Shown piece by piece: positions 63,666 to 64,000 of a stretch of DNA of 64,000 bases. Numbering within the stretch: position 1 is the first letter of the stretch; every line of letters begins with the position of its first letter. The stretch comes from Leptobrachium leishanense. Taxonomy: Eukaryota; Chordata; Amphibia; Anura; Megophryidae. Position numbers and translations under genes: made by a program. The DNA is taken from NCBI GenBank assembly GCA_009667805.1, contig CM019067.1, positions 64,898,637 through 64,962,636 on the forward strand. Reading direction: 5' to 3'. The notes beneath the pieces are model-generated. The model worked only from the letters and a program-made list of their open reading frames with translations, was not told the DNA's origin and did no database searches.

Positions 63666-64000
63666 TAGAATCTGTTTCTCAACTCGTTTCCTCGGCCTGG
63701 TTTGCCAGATATGTGAAGCACAGGTGATATGATTTGCTGCTCAGTGTTTGCAGTATTCAGTCTGCATTTTCCAAGGTGATCTGAAAAATCTAGCCTGTAG
63801 TGGGTCCTGGGGACTGGAGTTGAGAAACCCTGGTCTAGATTTGGCTGGAGAATGAACAATCTAGACCAGGGTTTCTCAACTCCAGTCCTCAGGATCCACT
63901 ACAGGCTAGATTTTTCAGATCACCTTGGGAAAATGCAGACTGAATACTGCAAACACTGAGCAGCAAATTATATCACCTGTGCTTCACATATGTGGCAAAC
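63665..64000. repeat. Inverted pair of hAT-like MITEs at the window edge
   Basis: 63665-63832 (minus) and 63866-64000 (plus) are copies of one element facing outward from a common centre. Both have CAGGGTTTCTCAACTCCAG at the inner end and CTGTGCTTCACATATGTG-type sequence at the outer. The ~33-base spacer GTCTAGAT...AATCTAGAC is itself inverted. The second copy runs off the window. Confidence 0.7.

Overview
The window looks like intergenic or deep-intronic DNA from an amphibian, most likely a frog. The evidence is the repeat community: CR1 and L2-type LINEs whose 3' ends are short tandem repeats, V-SINE-like retroposons, and large numbers of non-autonomous DNA transposons (hAT, TTAA-type, Tc1/pogo-type and Harbinger-like MITEs). 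I could not place the species. No host exon, tRNA, rRNA or CRISPR array was recognised. The only coding relics are parts of mobile elements: two CR1 reverse transcriptase fragments, L2-type LINE C-termini, one Tc1-type transposase with its DDE triad readable but its frame broken, and a degraded LTR-retrotransposon leader with a tRNA-Leu-like primer binding site. The longest open frames (550 aa and others near 11.1-12.9 kb) are translations of a minisatellite.

Layout. 0-8 kb: L2 tail, a Tigger-like MITE, and nested members of two families that share the 17-bp end CAGGGTTATTCANAGAG (a ~900-bp long form and a ~180-bp short form, 3-bp target duplications), interleaved with a ~427-bp MITE family ending GGCTAGGGTCAGAC. 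8.1-14.7 kb: one hAT element (8-bp target duplication CATATGTG) holding four direct insertions. One of these is a MITE that itself holds a second hAT element with a 1.5-kb minisatellite, plus a CAGGG-long element. 15-25 kb: short CAGGG elements, SINEs, L2 and CR1 tails, a fold-back element with a telomere-like core, and the LTR-retrotransposon relic. 25-33 kb: three CAGGG-long copies, one split by a solo LTR (5-bp duplication) and one split by a CR1 LINE that is in turn split by a TTAA-type element. 34-46 kb: V-SINE, telomere-like 87-bp array, L2 relics, two very large inverted repeats, the Tc1 element, and a further fold-back. 46-57 kb: L2 relic, 34-bp minisatellite, second Tigger-like MITE, fold-backs and a 90-bp telomere-like array. 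57-64 kb: a CAGGG-long element split by another insertion that is itself split by a second member of the minisatellite-bearing hAT family, a second TTAA-type element, and a run of short CAGGG elements.

How the parts relate. The genes do not form a pathway; the informative thing is insertion order. CAGGG-long elements sit inside GGCTAGGG MITEs and the reverse also occurs, so both families moved in the same period. Most junctions carry intact target duplications, so this window is a readable record of transposition. The most interesting items are the CAGGG family with its chain of subterminal hairpins, the hAT family that carries a hypervariable CATGAGCTGGGG-type minisatellite in two independent copies, the large palindromic elements at 40-42 kb, and three telomere-like arrays with 22-90 bp higher-order periods, two of them tied to fold-back elements.
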